A stretch of DNA of 64,000 nucleotides from assembly GCA_020744425.1 (NCBI GenBank), contig JAGMUV010000002.1, positions 496,001 through 560,000 on the forward strand, given 5' to 3'. The DNA comes from Dactylonectria macrodidyma (taxonomy: Eukaryota; Ascomycota; Sordariomycetes; Hypocreales; Nectriaceae). Under the pieces are notes generated by a model that searched no databases, was not told the origin of the DNA, and was given only the letters and a program-made list of their open reading frames with translations. This document shows positions 23,718-35,878 of this stretch, one piece after another. Numbering within the stretch: the first letter of the stretch is position 1; the number at the start of each line of letters is the position of its first letter. The position numbers were made by a program, and so were the translations under genes.

Positions 23718-24981
23718 AAATTAATATTATCACTACACGTACAACTGAGATTACCACCTCGACTACGACCTCACATCCACTGAGTATATCCTCCACCATT
23801 TTTGAGACTGAAGTTTAAACGCTTGAGGGGACGCTACATGCATACGTCTCAATAAAATGGCTTGGGAACGCTATATTTGAGATTCTTGTTGCTTGAGCAG
23901 CCATCACTCTGCTCTATCCGCTGGAGAAGAACTGTGGTACTGTTTTCTAAGATGAGCAATCAATTCGGTGAGCGATGTAAATAAAATTAGAATGTTGAGG
24001 TTTGGGTTCTCCTACAAAGTAGGCGGCGTGCCATTCTTCTTGTGAAATGGTACATTGCTACTATTTACAATCTTAGAGTTACATATCAAGAGCCTTAGAC
24101 ATGATGATGAAGGGATCATGCGTACGTCACATAGGTTAGGTTAGCTTGCACCTTGTGTGTAGTTCGATGGCTAGTATTAACTAGCTAGCTTTGTAAATGC
24201 CAATTCAGGGTACCTGATCTACTATTTTTACCATTACGTTCGCTAATTTAAAGCATAATGTCTACCCATGTATCAATTTTATAATGTTTTGTTACCTATT
24301 TCATTATGGCTACCTTACGACCAGCACACAGCTCGTAAAACGCACGGTCAGTAGAAGACCCTATATATTCGGGTTGACACTTAAACATGCATATGCATGA
24401 TTGAACGGATTCTTTCAAGTTTTCTTGATATACTCACCTGAACCTACGTGTGAGACAAGCTGGTAGTTGTCTGCATGAGTCCGCCATCAACACCGTGAAG
24501 AGCCATAGCCACTGCACAGGTTCGTGATGTGTGATATATGCATGGATGATTAAATTTTAAGAACCCGAATGGCAAACGTGACAGTCCAGGGGCAGAGTCG
24601 CATTGGACATTGCCATTAACGAACTCCTCTAAACAGCCTATTCTTGGTCCAATATCAGTGCATCCAGCCGCAAAATAGCTCCATTGGCAAGCGATTGATA
24701 ACACCCATCTCGCCAACACACCGCCCTCGGGCACTTATTGGGCACTTATTATTCAAGATGTACGTAACAGAATCCCGCTTTACCTCTAGCATGGCTAGCA
24801 GCGGGCTTGGCTCCATCTCGGAATCCGAGGACCTGGTCTAGAAGGCTCCGACTGTGCGGGCCCACGTGGTGGGTTGCTTATTATTAGCGTGTTAGCTCCA
24901 GGTGGTTTTTTTTTTCTTCAGGAACACAAGACTTCCTTGTCACATCTTCAAATGCCCCAAGACAGATGCCATTATTTCCCC

Positions 24982-25032
24982 ATACCCCGGAGTCTTGTAG
25001 ATGAGTCTAATAATCATCAAGTTCCGGGGTAT
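24982..25032. repeat. Inverted repeat, 10-bp arms
   Basis: Perfect arms ataccccgga (24982-24991) and tccggggtat (25023-25032) with a 31-nt spacer. The CGG/CCG cores recall everted or inverted Zn2Cys6 half-sites. It is 412 nt or more upstream of the MFS start at 25445. Confidence 0.6.
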
Positions 25033-25120
25033 AATATATATCCCAAGGCTGTAAAATGTCAGTGCTTCTGTGACTACATAACCGTCGTTCAGAAGACATG
25101 TCATCCCCACCACGCAACAC

Positions 25121-25134
25121 CATGACATGTCATG
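25121..25134. promoter_or_regulatory. Perfect 14-bp palindrome, possible operator
   Basis: The sequence catgacatgtcatg is its own reverse complement. A second copy of its core, gacatgtcat, lies at 25095-25104. Both are about 310-350 nt upstream of the DHA2 transporter start. A dimeric factor could bind here; this is inference. Confidence 0.45.
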
Positions 25135-25444
25135 AACCAAGAGCCCCGCGTAGGGCGTGAGGAACTTGTCAATGACATGAAGAATTCGTCATTTGCTTTT
25201 TTCTTGGTGTGCTTACTACCCACCAACGTGGCTTCCCTTTACCCTGTCCTCCGAGCATCGGGCGGCAGTGGAGTTCCGATTTGTCACGAGAACCCTCCCC
25301 CAGCAAAACGACGCTCCCCACTGTGAAATACCTTGTGGGCTTTGTTGGATCGAGAATTTCTTAAAAATTTGTATTTATATCCATCTCCCTCTCTTACTAT
25401 GTATCAGCAGTGAGGTCTTTCATCGTGGCTCAGTGAAATTCAAA

Positions 25445-27136
25445 ATGGCAACGACAACGGTTACCCAGACCGTCTTGGTGCCTTCCGGCGAGAACGAACT
25501 CTTCTCAGAGAGCAGCATCCCACCAACACCGTTAGACGATTCTGGCAATGACTCTTCAGAGTGCGAGAAACTCGCACCTAGATCCTCGCGCCTCCAGAAA
25601 GTCGTCGTGACGATCCAATTGTCAGGCGTAACTTTCACCTCGAGCCTCATCAACGGCCTCGTCATCGTCGGTCTGCCAGCCATCACCGAGGACCTCCAGC
25701 TTCCATCTTCACTAGCCTTCTGGCCCGCCTCTGTATCCGGTCTCGCCACGGCGTCGACGTTGCTTATTGCCGGATCCGTCGCCGATGTCCTCGGCCCCCG
25801 GGGAGTCGACCTAGTCGGATGCTTCGCCAGCGGAGCTCTCATGATCGGCTCCGGGTCCGCTCGTAAGGGCACCGAGCTCGTAGCCATGCGAGCGCTACAG
25901 GGCGTAGGCCTCGCGTTGCACCTCGCCTCATCCGTTGCCATCATTACACAGCTCATGCCCAAGGGACGAAGCCGCAACTTGGCCTTTTCGTGCCTCGGGC
26001 TCAGTCAACCCCTTGGCTTCTCCGTTGGCCTCGTCTTGGGTGGAATCTTTGTCGATACCATTGGCTGGAGGGCTGGATGGTTCCTCTCTGGCGGCCTTAC
26101 TCTCTTATTTGCTGTCATTGGCGTGTGGGCTCTACCCCGGAGTCCCCTAGACCGAAGACTGGTAGATATCCTAGAGGACGTGAAGACAAAAATCGACTGG
26201 GTGGGTGCCATACTTGCGTCTTCGTTCATGACTCTCCTCTGCTACCTCCTCGCGTAAGTCACCATACTGTTTGAGAACCGTGCTCTTCGTAAGACTTACA
26301 TAACCATCCAGTGTCCTAAGTGCAGACGTCACCCGGATTAAAGAACCGTTCAGCATTGTTCTCTTGGCTCTGAGTCCAGTTGCTTTGCTATGTTTCATTG
26401 GCTGGGTGCATCACCGGGTGCAAAAAGAGAGACCCGCTCTGATACCAAACAGTCTCTGGAAGAACGCTACTTTCTCGAGTATCTGTGCTACTATCGCCCT
26501 CTCATTCGCAGTTCTTAATTCTATGGAGCTTTTCTGCAGCTTGTTGTAAGTCTCCAACACCAAGCCTTGGGCAAGCCCCTAACCCTCTCTAGCTTCCAAG
26601 AAATTCAAGAACTACCAGCGATCCAAGCCTCTATTCGTATTCTACCCTGCACCTTGGTAGGGGCACTTGTCAACCTCATCATGGGCTTCTTTGTGCATAA
26701 ATTCCCTGCCATCTGGATCGTCACCGTGACATCAGTACTCTGTGCCGGTTCCCCTCTACTGATGGCCGTCATCCAACCATCATGGCCATACTGGGGCAAT
26801 GCCTTCGTCGCTCAGCTACTCCAACCTGTGAGCTGCGATGCGCTCTTCACCGTCGGTTTAATTGTCATCACCGATGTATTTCCCGAGGATACCCAGGCGC
26901 TGGCAGGAGCTGTCTTCAACACTGCCGCACAGTTTGGAAGCGCCCTTGGTTTGGCTATTTTGCAGGTCATCTCTACGATGGTCACGAAGGAGCAAAAGAA
27001 TATGGAGGAAATCCCCGCTCTCATGGAGGGATATAGAGCCAGTTTTTGGACCATGTTTGGTTTTATGATACTATGCACCGTCATTGGCATACTCGGACTG
27101 CGGAGGACTGGAAAGATTGGTCTGAAGAGGGATTAA
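25445..27136 (+). CDS. MFS transporter, DHA2 type
   Basis: Exons 25445..26253, 26312..26545 and 26593..27136 give 528 aa. The start MATTTVTQTVLVPSGENE gives a cytosolic tail of about 60 residues before the first membrane span (FTSSLINGLVIVGLPAITED). Other marks are GSVADVLGPRGVDLVG (motif A), MRALQGVGLALHLASSVAII (motif B/C area), PKGRSRNLAFSCLGLSQPLGF (DHA2 motif) and TQALAGAVFNTAAQFGSALG in the C-terminal half. Proton-driven export of drugs or metabolites is the family role. It is convergent with the Vcx1-like gene. The TA-rich region with palindromes lies upstream. Confidence 0.92.
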
Positions 27137-27694
27137 TCAGGCCCAATTAGTGATGCATGGGAAGCGAGCCTGGATGACACGGTTCTGGATTGCCATCCGC
27201 ACCAAGCAGTTAGTGGAAAAAAGCGTGTTTGTGTTTTAATACCCGCAGTACATATTGCAGTCTCCTCAGTTGAGTTGGGATTATCTAACCAGTCAACGCA
27301 CTGGACGATCTTGACACAAAGACACAAAATAAGGATAGATGCTTGATGACATAATTAAAGATTGTGTATATCTAGTAGCTGTACAAAAAAAAAATACAGG
27401 TCTACGCTCCAATTCTATAGGGCTTGAAGTGACGAACACAAAGAAAATGGCAGACCAGCAAAGACCTGTCAACAGTGCATCCATCCATCCAAATCCCCGA
27501 TGGAGCGAGTCTCGGCTTCATGATCCCGTTCCTCGACAGGTTGTGGCCCTCAAAACAAGCCATTCTGCAAGATGGGAGGCCGGTCGCCTGGTCTCTCTGC
27601 TAGGCTGGACTCCTCGTCACAAACCTAGAGAGTGTGAAACAGGAAGTAATGTTTTCCTGCGTGGTCGTGATACCCGGTCAAGTGACGGGAGAAA
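27137..27694. other. Intergenic, 558 bp between convergent genes
   Basis: 3' flanks of the DHA2 transporter and the cation exchanger. A 9-nt A run lies near 27387. Nothing else seen. Confidence 0.6.
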
Positions 27695-29868
27695 TCATTC
27701 CTTGCCTGGCGGGGACAAATAGGCGCCGAGTCTTACGTGTGTTAGTATTTTAATCATATCATAGATGATCAGAATGAGTACTCACCCAATAATGCCGTAA
27801 CAGGCACACATCAAGGCACCCTTCAAACCACTCGTCCTCGGGCTCATATTACTGTCGTTTAGAACCAAGAGAATGACAAGGAGAACCGTGCCCACCAGGG
27901 TCATGGTTTCGAAGAAATTGAAGGTCAACTCCAAGTTGCGGTGCAAAATCCATCCAGCAATGACGGTCAAGGGCGTGACGCAGAGGGCGATTTGAATGGC
28001 AGAACCGACAGCCACCGCGATGGCGAGATCTAGCTTATTCCTAGCCGCCACGGTGACTACCGTGACGTACTCGGCAATGTTTCCAACCACGGGGAGGATG
28101 ATGAGTCCAATGACGGATTCTGATAAGCCGCCCTCGTGCGTAACGTCGTCGATGGTGGTAACGAGGAATTCGGCGCACATTGACATGACTATTGAGCTCA
28201 CAATGAGTACGCTGACAGAGGCCCACCGCTCACTGGGATCGTGACGATGCGGAACTTCGTGCACCAGTCGGCTCGGGTTGGGACTGTCCATTATCGTGTG
28301 CAGAGTCGTGCGACCGGCTGATGCAGCTCCTCCGCCAACGCCTCCACCCAAAGATGAGTCCCTGCTATGGAATCCACGACTTGAGGTGACAGAGTACGAT
28401 CGAGAGTGCCTACGCGAGCGGAAGAACTGGTGAGAAGATCCTGGGCGCGTGTTGATGTCGGTACTTCTGCGTCGAGAGTTCTCGTTGAAAGCCTCCTCCA
28501 TCTGCTCAAGACTCGCCTCGACCCCGCCGCTCACGTTGCGAGTCGTGCTTCTGGCTGTGGTCTCCGTTGGTCGGTCAGAAAATCGGATCGTCCTGGCTGG
28601 AATAACAGAGTCCTGGCCGTGCAGAGTGGGCACGTATTCAGTGGTCATCACATTGCGACCTTCAGGACTTAGCGACTGGAGGGGCGTGGCCTTGGCCTTG
28701 TCCTTTTCTGGGCGGGATCTCATCTCATGGGCAAAGTAGAGGATGTAAATCACCAGTACAATCAATGACGAGACTCTGCTCATGCTGAGAGTTGAGGCAT
28801 TTGTGGTTCCTGGGCGGAAGAAAGTGTAGTCAAAGGCCGTCTGTCCGGGTTAGCAGACGAGCAAATGGGAAATGAAGGGGTCCTGCTCACGGGCATCAAG
28901 ATGACAAACGCAGAGACGAAGAGCAGGCCTGCTAGCAGGTGAGATTCTGCTTCATCGCACACGGAATCGAAGTTGCCAAAGTTGCTCGCCAACAGGGCAG
29001 AACCAAGAATCAAGAGAAGATTGACGAGCATGGAGCCTAGAATGGAGGCCTGGACGATGCGAATATGGTTGTTGACCAAGGCAATACTGCTAGAGTTAGA
29101 TTTGGCCATTCTTGAAAGGCCTGGCAATGAGAACTCACATTCTGCGATGAGGTCAGCTTCATATTTCCGCACCAGGGGTCACAGGCGGCTACTCACAAGA
29201 TTATCAACTCGACGAGGTTGCCGAGGGTAATGTTCAACAGTGCTCCGATTGTGTCACCAGCATCCGACGCAATACGCTCAGTGGCATCCGTCAGCAAAGC
29301 GGACAGCGGAACGATGGCGAGAGCGTTGCAGGTGAAGATCAGGAGCGGGCTCATCCTGAACAAGTAAGTGCCCAGGCCAATGGGGACGAAGATGAGCAGA
29401 GAATTGAGCCAGGAAGAGAAGAGCATGCCACGGATATGGCCGTTAAAGGTGTCGACGCGTGCCGGGAAGCGTCCATTGTCGCCCAGATCAATGTCTGCGG
29501 TCAGGGCCTGGGTCTCAATGTCATGAACGCGTGGCCAGATGCGGCGATGCAGCTTGTCCGGGAGGAACAGCGTCATACGCAGGGCTTTGTAGAGTTTTTC
29601 TGTAGGGGCAGCAATTGGGTTAGCAGGAGGGTTCTTTGACGCGAATACATACAACACATGGACGCAAAGGCTTGCCTCGGAAACTAGAACTGCGGCCTCG
29701 AGACTCATGCCTGTGAGATCTCGGCCCGTCCAAGGGGCTGTCGCGCGACGAAAACAAGGCAGGCGAGCTCTCTTCATCGGGCTGGTCGGCCTCGTCGCTG
29801 CTTGCGGTCGAATCTGAGAAGCCATCGCATGCCTCACTGTTACGGAAGCTACTTGTCACGGGATTCAT
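27695..29868 (-). CDS. Vacuolar Ca2+/H+ exchanger (Vcx1/CAX family)
   Basis: Cation antiporter that moves Ca2+ into the vacuole against protons. Exons 29868..29676, 29599..29197, 29089..28891, 28840..27786 and 27731..27695 give 628 aa in frame. The two alpha-repeats are seen: TIGALLNITLGNLVELII spliced to FSIALVNNHIRIVQASILGS in the first half, and LIILPVVGNIAEYVTVV in the second; their acidic Glu residues bind Ca2+. A Ser/Arg-rich loop of about 200 residues separates the halves and is longer than in yeast Vcx1. The N-terminus is acidic and Ser-rich. The first intron looks GC-AG (29675..29600). The tiny last exon encodes LGAYLSPPGKE. Confidence 0.92.
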
Positions 29869-32840
29869 TTGCGGGAGGAGAAGGACAGCCCTGGCACGGG
29901 AGTTGTCGATGAGCGAAGTTTGAGGCCAGATCGCGAAGAGAAAATGTTGGCGTTAAGAGAGGAGAGGAGACAGACACCCAGGCACAGGCTTAGCGTCCCG
30001 CTGGCCTTGAACCCCTTAATTGTCTTATCGTGGACCCAGATAAGCTTAATGCGGTAACGAGGCAAAAGTATGCATCGTGTCCTAGGCTTTCCAAGGCGAA
30101 AAAGGGGATTTATGCAGCGACTGGTGACCCAGTTTCAACTTTTGGCCAGGGGATAAAGGCGTATAAATTGCGGGGAGTACGTACGTAGACGCTTGGCTAT
30201 TGGTTATTTTTCAGATTAGCATGGGGCGGCATGGAGCTTGAGATTGATGAAGCTTGATTATTCCAGGGGAGCAGGGTACTTTCCGCGCATCCGAACGCCA
30301 CCTTGAACTAGGGGGATGCTGATGATGCACAAGTCCCTTTTTTAGTGTGTGTTGTTTCCCTGCTTCTGCTCTCCCCTGTGCTGCTTCATCCAAAGAAGTG
30401 AGATACTGGATTACATTCCGTGTCTTTAAGTCTCTCTCTCAAGTCTATTCTCTCGCATCTGCTCAACCCTCACTACAAACCTCTCGTGTCTCGCAGGAGG
30501 CGTCTCGTTTTGAGTCTCCATCTTGACGATATGCTGCATCCAGTCCAATGGCTGCTGTCAACCTGTCACTGCTGGTGCTGCAGATGTGGAACCGACCCTC
30601 TTCCAACACAACCATCACATTGGTCCAGGCCGCTGCAGATGCGCCGGCCCCTTTTTATCGTAATTAATTCCATAACCTATTGCTGTTTCGCGACTAGTCG
30701 TAATCTACTAGCGGTGATTACATGCACAAATTCGACACCGTTAGACTGCCCAATGCATTTCCATTTGAGACACCAAAGTCCAGCGTTCCAACGGATCCAT
30801 TCATTCCCATGCCCACGGTCCACGCTATACCTAATTTGTCACGATTTCGTTGTGCAGATTTATGCAGCCACCTTCATGCTCCATGCATACGGTTGGCCCA
30901 GCTGGAATACGGAGTCTTGACAGTTTTGACAGTATTGGCCAACTGGAATTCTTCCCCGCCATCTACCGTTATGTCATCACGATCCCAGCCTCGGATCAAT
31001 TTTCTTGCTTCTTTCAATCCACCAGTTCGGATCGTCTCTATTTGTCGCTTCATCAACTAGGCGCTGCCAAGGTAAGGAGCCGTTTTCTGTGTATTTTATC
31101 GTTGCATAGAAACACCAAAGAATTGGCTCACAGCTCACGGTTGCCAAGTTCGCAATTGCATGTACGCGGAGCGTAGGTATTCGCAAAAAACGGCTGCAAC
31201 AATTGGCACTCTACTACCATAATCACTGCCACAAATTTGTACAGATCATTACACATACTCATCATTGTCAGCCTACTCATCGAGATACGATGCGCTTTTG
31301 AAAGCGCTGTTGTTGGCGATCAAAATCCCGCGATGCCCGCCACCGCCACTTGGTCCGCCCTCAACTCTCACGGCGACACTCAGTGTTTCATCCCTTGCAC
31401 ACAGTTTTTTCCAACAATAAACATCAAGCACACACGTTATCAGAAGAACAGATGATATTCAAGTCCTTGGTGTCGGGCTAAAGATGGTTAAGGCATCAGT
31501 AGCAGAACAATTACAATAAGGCTCTTGTCGTCCTCTTAGACGGCCACGACACAAACACCCCAGCATCAAGGGCTTCCAATGTAACATGACCACATGGTGT
31601 ATCAATTGGTCTCGATGGATCAGAAGAAACATCTTTCGCTTCATCTTCGGCTCTCAGCTGTGGCAAACTAATCCCTTTCTGCAGAATGGGGACACACTAC
31701 GTACGCGCGCGCGATCCACGCAAGCATATGGGGTGGCAACGAGTCTCAATCCAGCTTCTACGAACCACCCAAGGCCAATATCAAGGATCAAAGTGGGATG
31801 TAGCATCACGATCGATCGGCTCTTTCGATGCCATTGAGTAGCGGCGCATATGATCGCCTCTTGTAGTAGGTGCCAAGTTGCAACAACACCAAGACGCCGC
31901 CACGCTACCCGCAACCCGTCTACGATCTAACCAACAGCATCTCGTCAAGTTGCGCCACGATGCAAGGGTTGGGCACGGCTTCGCCGAATGCTTAGGGTCT
32001 GTCGATGCTTGGGACGACTATCGCTGCCAGCTCTTTCAGAGTAGTGTGATGATAGAATCATGGACTATAGCTCGTCGAAAGGTTATCCCACTTGCGTCCG
32101 AAGTGCCATTCCGAGGATCAACATCGGCATGGTATCACAGATTATTTCCAATCAGAAGACGTTGGTAGCATCGAAACCCACCTATCGTTGCACTATCCCG
32201 GGCGGACCTATTTCGTTATCTAGCGTGCTGATGTCGTTATATATCCGGCCCCCGCATAAAATAACGTGCTCGCACCCATACATAATCTCATCACGCCTTA
32301 GTCCTATCAACTGCACCAATGCATGGTACCCGACTACACAAGAAATACTGTAACGTCAAAGTCTTGGCTCGACCCAGACATGCCCAGACCTGTCACTCCT
32401 CCCACTTTCATCCCGTGGCCTGCATCTCATACCCTGCATCCCGCAAACGCATCCCGCTCCAGCTGCGGGTATGCCGAACCGGTGGAGTAGCTCGATTTGG
32501 GTTGGAAAGGGCCCTCTTAAACATGTGGAGGTGGACCGACTCCAGATTCTGCGGATATTCCGAATGGCTGGTCGAAGCAGGGTATTGACCAGCAGGCCCC
32601 GAGGAAATCCAGAAGAGGTAGATACGATTGTGCCATTCTGCCCCATTTTCACGTACAGCTCATCCCCGAGTCTGTGGTTCGTGCACTTAGCTGCCAATGA
32701 ATATATATATACAACGACAATCAACTCGCTGCTACCCTGATCTACTGCTTTGGCTCTCACCAGACCAAGAATCTCTGACTTTCTAGTCTCTCCTTGGCTC
32801 ACTCATTCAGACTTCTCTGTCAAAGAGCCACTGAGCAATC
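29869..32840. other. Long divergent intergenic region, 3.0 kb
   Basis: Lies between the Vcx1-like start (minus) and the permease start (plus). Frames such as 30420..30920 or 31878..32168 show no domain, poor codon pattern and no splice support. It may hold long 5' leaders, an unrecognised non-coding RNA or decayed DNA. A TATA-like run sits at 32701..32712. Confidence 0.5.
32701..32712 (+). promoter_or_regulatory. TATA-like element upstream of the methionine-permease-like gene
   Basis: The run atatatatatac lies 129 nt before the start codon, a spacing that fits a TATA box with a 50-100 nt leader. The same 12-mer occurs upstream of the GST gene. Confidence 0.4.
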
Positions 32841-34921
32841 ATGGGCCTGTCCAGCGTCTTCTCCTCCGAAAAGGTCGACGTTAGTGTCAACGTCGACCCG
32901 GACATCAGCGATTCGGAACCATCCGTTATCCACGATGGAGATCTCGCCTATACTCGTGTCAAGGGAGGCAACGGCTCCAAGCCGTCCTACCAGGAAGCAG
33001 TCGGAGCCCCAGTCGAGTCGAGTTCGCCGCTCGGCTACAACGTTGGCTGGTTTACCGTCATCTTTCTCAACATCAACATGATGATCGGAACCGGTATCTT
33101 CTCGACGCGTAAGTACCTGATGGCTGGGTGATCCTGAGCCAATGCGCTAACTCTATCGTGTAGCCGCGAGCATCCTCAACCGAACGGGCTCTGTTGGGCT
33201 TGCCCTCATGTACTGGGTCATTGGTTTCTTCATGGCAGCCGCTGGTCTGGGAGTTTACCTTGAGCTTGCCAGCTACTTCCCCAACAGAAGTGGCGGTGAG
33301 GTGGTGTACCTGGAGCAGCAATACCCGAGGCCGAAGCACTTCTTCCCAGTCGCCTTTGCTGTGCAGTCTGTCATCCTGAACTTTGGTAGCAGCAATGCCA
33401 TCGGTAAGAAATCGTCTCGCTGGATCGAACGACCTTGAAACTAACCAACCGCCAACGCGCAGTCCTCTCGAACTACATTTGGGCCATGACGGACAAGACA
33501 CCGTCAGAGTGGCAGGTTCGAGGAGTTGGAATTGCCGCCTACACTTTGGCCATCATTTTCGCTGCATCCCACAACAGATATTCACTGATCGCTTCCAATG
33601 TCATCGGAGCTATCAAGGTCGTCACTTTGGTCTTGTATGTTGCCATTATCCAAACTTATACCACCCACTCACACTTTTTTCTAGTATCAGCATCGCCGGT
33701 TTGGTCGTCCTTGGCGGCAATGTCAAGCACATCCCGGACCCAAAGGCAAACTTCCGAAATGCTTTCCAAGGCGAGACCCCGAATGGAAACGATCTCTCCG
33801 GCGCCCTTGTCAGCATCGTCTTCTCCTACGCCGGATACAACAATGCTTTCAACGTCGTTAACGAGATCAAGAACCCGATCCCCACCCTCAGGAAAAACAC
33901 GAGCATTGCCCTCATCATCGTCACTATTTTGTACATGCTGTGCAACATTGCCTATTTCGCCGTCGTTCCCAAGGCCGAGTTCGCCGAGGCCAACGAAATC
34001 GCCGCGTCTCTCTTTTTCAACAAGTTGTTCAAGAACAGCAAGTCTGCGGCCAATGCTCTCAACTTTTTCGTTGCACTCAGTGCCTTTGGTAACCTTTTGG
34101 CTGTTTTGATTGGCCACTCTCGAGCTATTCGTGAGATTGGACGGTATGTCAACTGTTTTGGATTGTGCTCGCCTTCATTCTAACGGTTACACGCAGACAA
34201 GGTGTCCTGCCCTGGACCAAGATTTGGGTGTCTACGAAGCCTTTTGGAACCCCCATCGGTCCTTACTTGTTGAACTATGTTTTGACCATCATCATGGTCA
34301 TTGCACCCCCTGCCGGTGATGCATTCACGTTTGGTATGTCAAATGTAGTCATTCCAAACCAGGCTTGGGCACTAATCCCCTATCTAGTTGTAAGCTTGTC
34401 GACCTACCCGTCTGCCATGTTCAATTTCGCCCTCGCCATTGGAGTATACATCCTTCGCCGAAGACGCGCTCGTTCCGGCCTTGGACACTCGGAGTTCAAG
34501 GCGTGGCATGTCGCTGTCATCTTCTGGATCTTCATCCAAGTTTTCGTTCTTGCCATGCCTTGGTGGCCCCCGAAGGGTGGCATCTATGCCGGAAGCGTCA
34601 GCTTCTTTTATGCCACATACTGCCTTGTCGGAATCGCCATGTAGGTTCTACTCCATCATCTCTAGCCCTATTTGTCTAATTTTTGTGGTCAGTATCGCTG
34701 TTTGCGGCTTGTACTACGTTGCTTGGATGCACTTGCTGCCTAAATGGGGCAATTACTCGATCAGATCGGAGCAAATCGATGTTGGACATGACGGAGCGCG
34801 AACGCATCGGCTCGTTAGAGTGCCAAACTCTGAGATTCCTCAGTGGGATGAAGAGCACGACGAAGCGGGAAACTTGCGACGGAGAAACCCTGTTCAGTCT
34901 GAAAGCACCTTGGACGTCTGA
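32841..34921 (+). CDS. High-affinity methionine permease-like amino-acid transporter (MUP1/LAT type)
   Basis: APC-superfamily permease of the plasma membrane. Seven exons (32841..33108, 33164..33403, 33463..33634, 33685..34143, 34197..34333, 34388..34640, 34693..34921) give 585 aa. Membrane marks: VIFLNINMMIGTGIFSTPAS with the GTGIFS loop of helix 1 near residue 85, LGVYLELASYFPNRSGGEVV, FSYAGYNNAFNVVNEIKNP (helix 6), and LIGHSRAIREIGRQGVLPW in the cytosolic loop. A cytosolic tail of about 60 residues ends ESTLDV. Intron 34334..34387 is 54 nt, has no stop and keeps frame, so retention would insert 18 residues. Methionine is inferred from the MUP1-like pattern; another neutral amino acid is possible. 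Confidence 0.9.
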
Positions 34922-35569
34922 ATCTGGTCTTCTCGCATGGGCTGACATTACTTTCGTTCGAAGCGCATTTAGGAGCATTCCAATGGGTTGAAGTTGAAGC
35001 GCCCCTGTGCACATCTGGCAGTTAGCTTATAGTCATAATACCAAGCGTATCATTGTATTCACACGATTCACTATCATCCTAAACTTATTAGGCTCATACT
35101 ATTGTTATCGCCGGGAGTTTCCGACTCTTTCACTTCGGTTCACCTATGGATGCGTGCTATCAACATCTTCACTTTTTAACCAATACATTCACTACTGGGA
35201 AGTTGTAGTTCAACGAGCAGATCTTTGTAAATTCAAGAGGCAAAAGGCATGAATGGAGTCATGAAACTGCCACTGGTGCCTAAAGCCAGCTACATATGTC
35301 AAAGAATGTGACGGAAGACTACAAGGTAATCGACATCCCAACTGCCTGTGGAGGTCTTTGGCTAGTTGCACAAAGATACCGAAAACCTTGCCGTTCTCCA
35401 AACCCTAGAAAGAAAATCCTCCTGTCGCGATATCTGCTCGTTGCATTTAACAGTGATTGGGGCTTGTCATCTTGGCGTTGGCCGAGCTCCCTCTGAATCA
35501 ATATATTAGGTATGAATATTCATTGGGTCATCTGAGAGCGGGATCCAACTCACTATTTTCAGTTGCCAA
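34922..35569. other. Intergenic, 648 bp between convergent genes
   Basis: 3' flanks of the permease and the CVNH gene. No gene supported. Confidence 0.6.
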
Positions 35570-35878
35570 TCACTGGTACTCGAGGGTGCCGTTAATGTTG
35601 GCAATGTGGTCATCGAGGTTGACCGTCTGATCAGGACCGTAGGTTCCGACCTCATTGGCAAGCGAGGCAGCGAGAACCGAGGACCCATCGAGATGGATAT
35701 CTCTGGCGCTCAGGCTGAAGGCCTGCTTTCCCCACTCGAAAGAGCCGTTGATGTTGCCGATGTAAGAGTCCAGGTTGATCTCAGAGGAGACCCAAGTTCT
35801 GTTGTCCTCCTTGAGGCACTCAGCGTAGAGGAGAGAGTCCTCGATGCGGACGTTGCGGCTAGACTGGGAGAAGGACAT
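35570..35878 (-). CDS. Single-domain CVNH (cyanovirin-N homology) lectin
   Basis: A 102-aa intronless protein starting MSFSQSSRNVRIEDSLLYAE. It has the two-fold repeat of the fungal CVNH fold. The first half reads NLDSYIGNINGSFEWGKQAF and the second NLDDHIANINGTLEYQ, with SARDIHLDGSSVLAASLANE between. The paired LD..I.NI.G motifs mark each repeat. No signal peptide is present, so it is cytosolic or leaves by another route. Fungal members bind oligomannose or related glycans; the biological role is mostly unknown. Only one Cys (AECLKEDN) is present, so the disulfides of bacterial cyanovirin-N are absent, as is common in fungal members. Confidence 0.9.
   Translation of the reverse strand: MSFSQSSRNVRIEDSLLYAECLKEDNRTWVSSEINLDSYIGNINGSFEWGKQAFSLSARDIHLDGSSVLAASLANEVGTYGPDQTVNLDDHIANINGTLEYQ

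Larger units (their letters stand above)
23718..25444. other. TA-rich intergenic DNA, 1.7 kb
   Basis: No gene supported. Much of 23800-24450 is rich in A/T and TpA (for example tattaactagctagctttg), as seen in decayed fungal DNA. Near the MFS start are a 10-bp inverted repeat (24982-25032) and a perfect 14-bp palindrome (25121-25134). Confidence 0.5.

Noticed and set aside
29090..29196. A 3-nt microexon (AAT) in the Vcx1-like gene, between two GTGAGT donors
   Set aside because: Skipping it in one longer intron (29196..29090) gives LVELIIFSIALV, which matches the family length exactly; the microexon would add one residue.
33383..34183. A 266-codon plus-strand frame over the permease
   Set aside because: It reads through introns; the spliced seven-exon model explains it.
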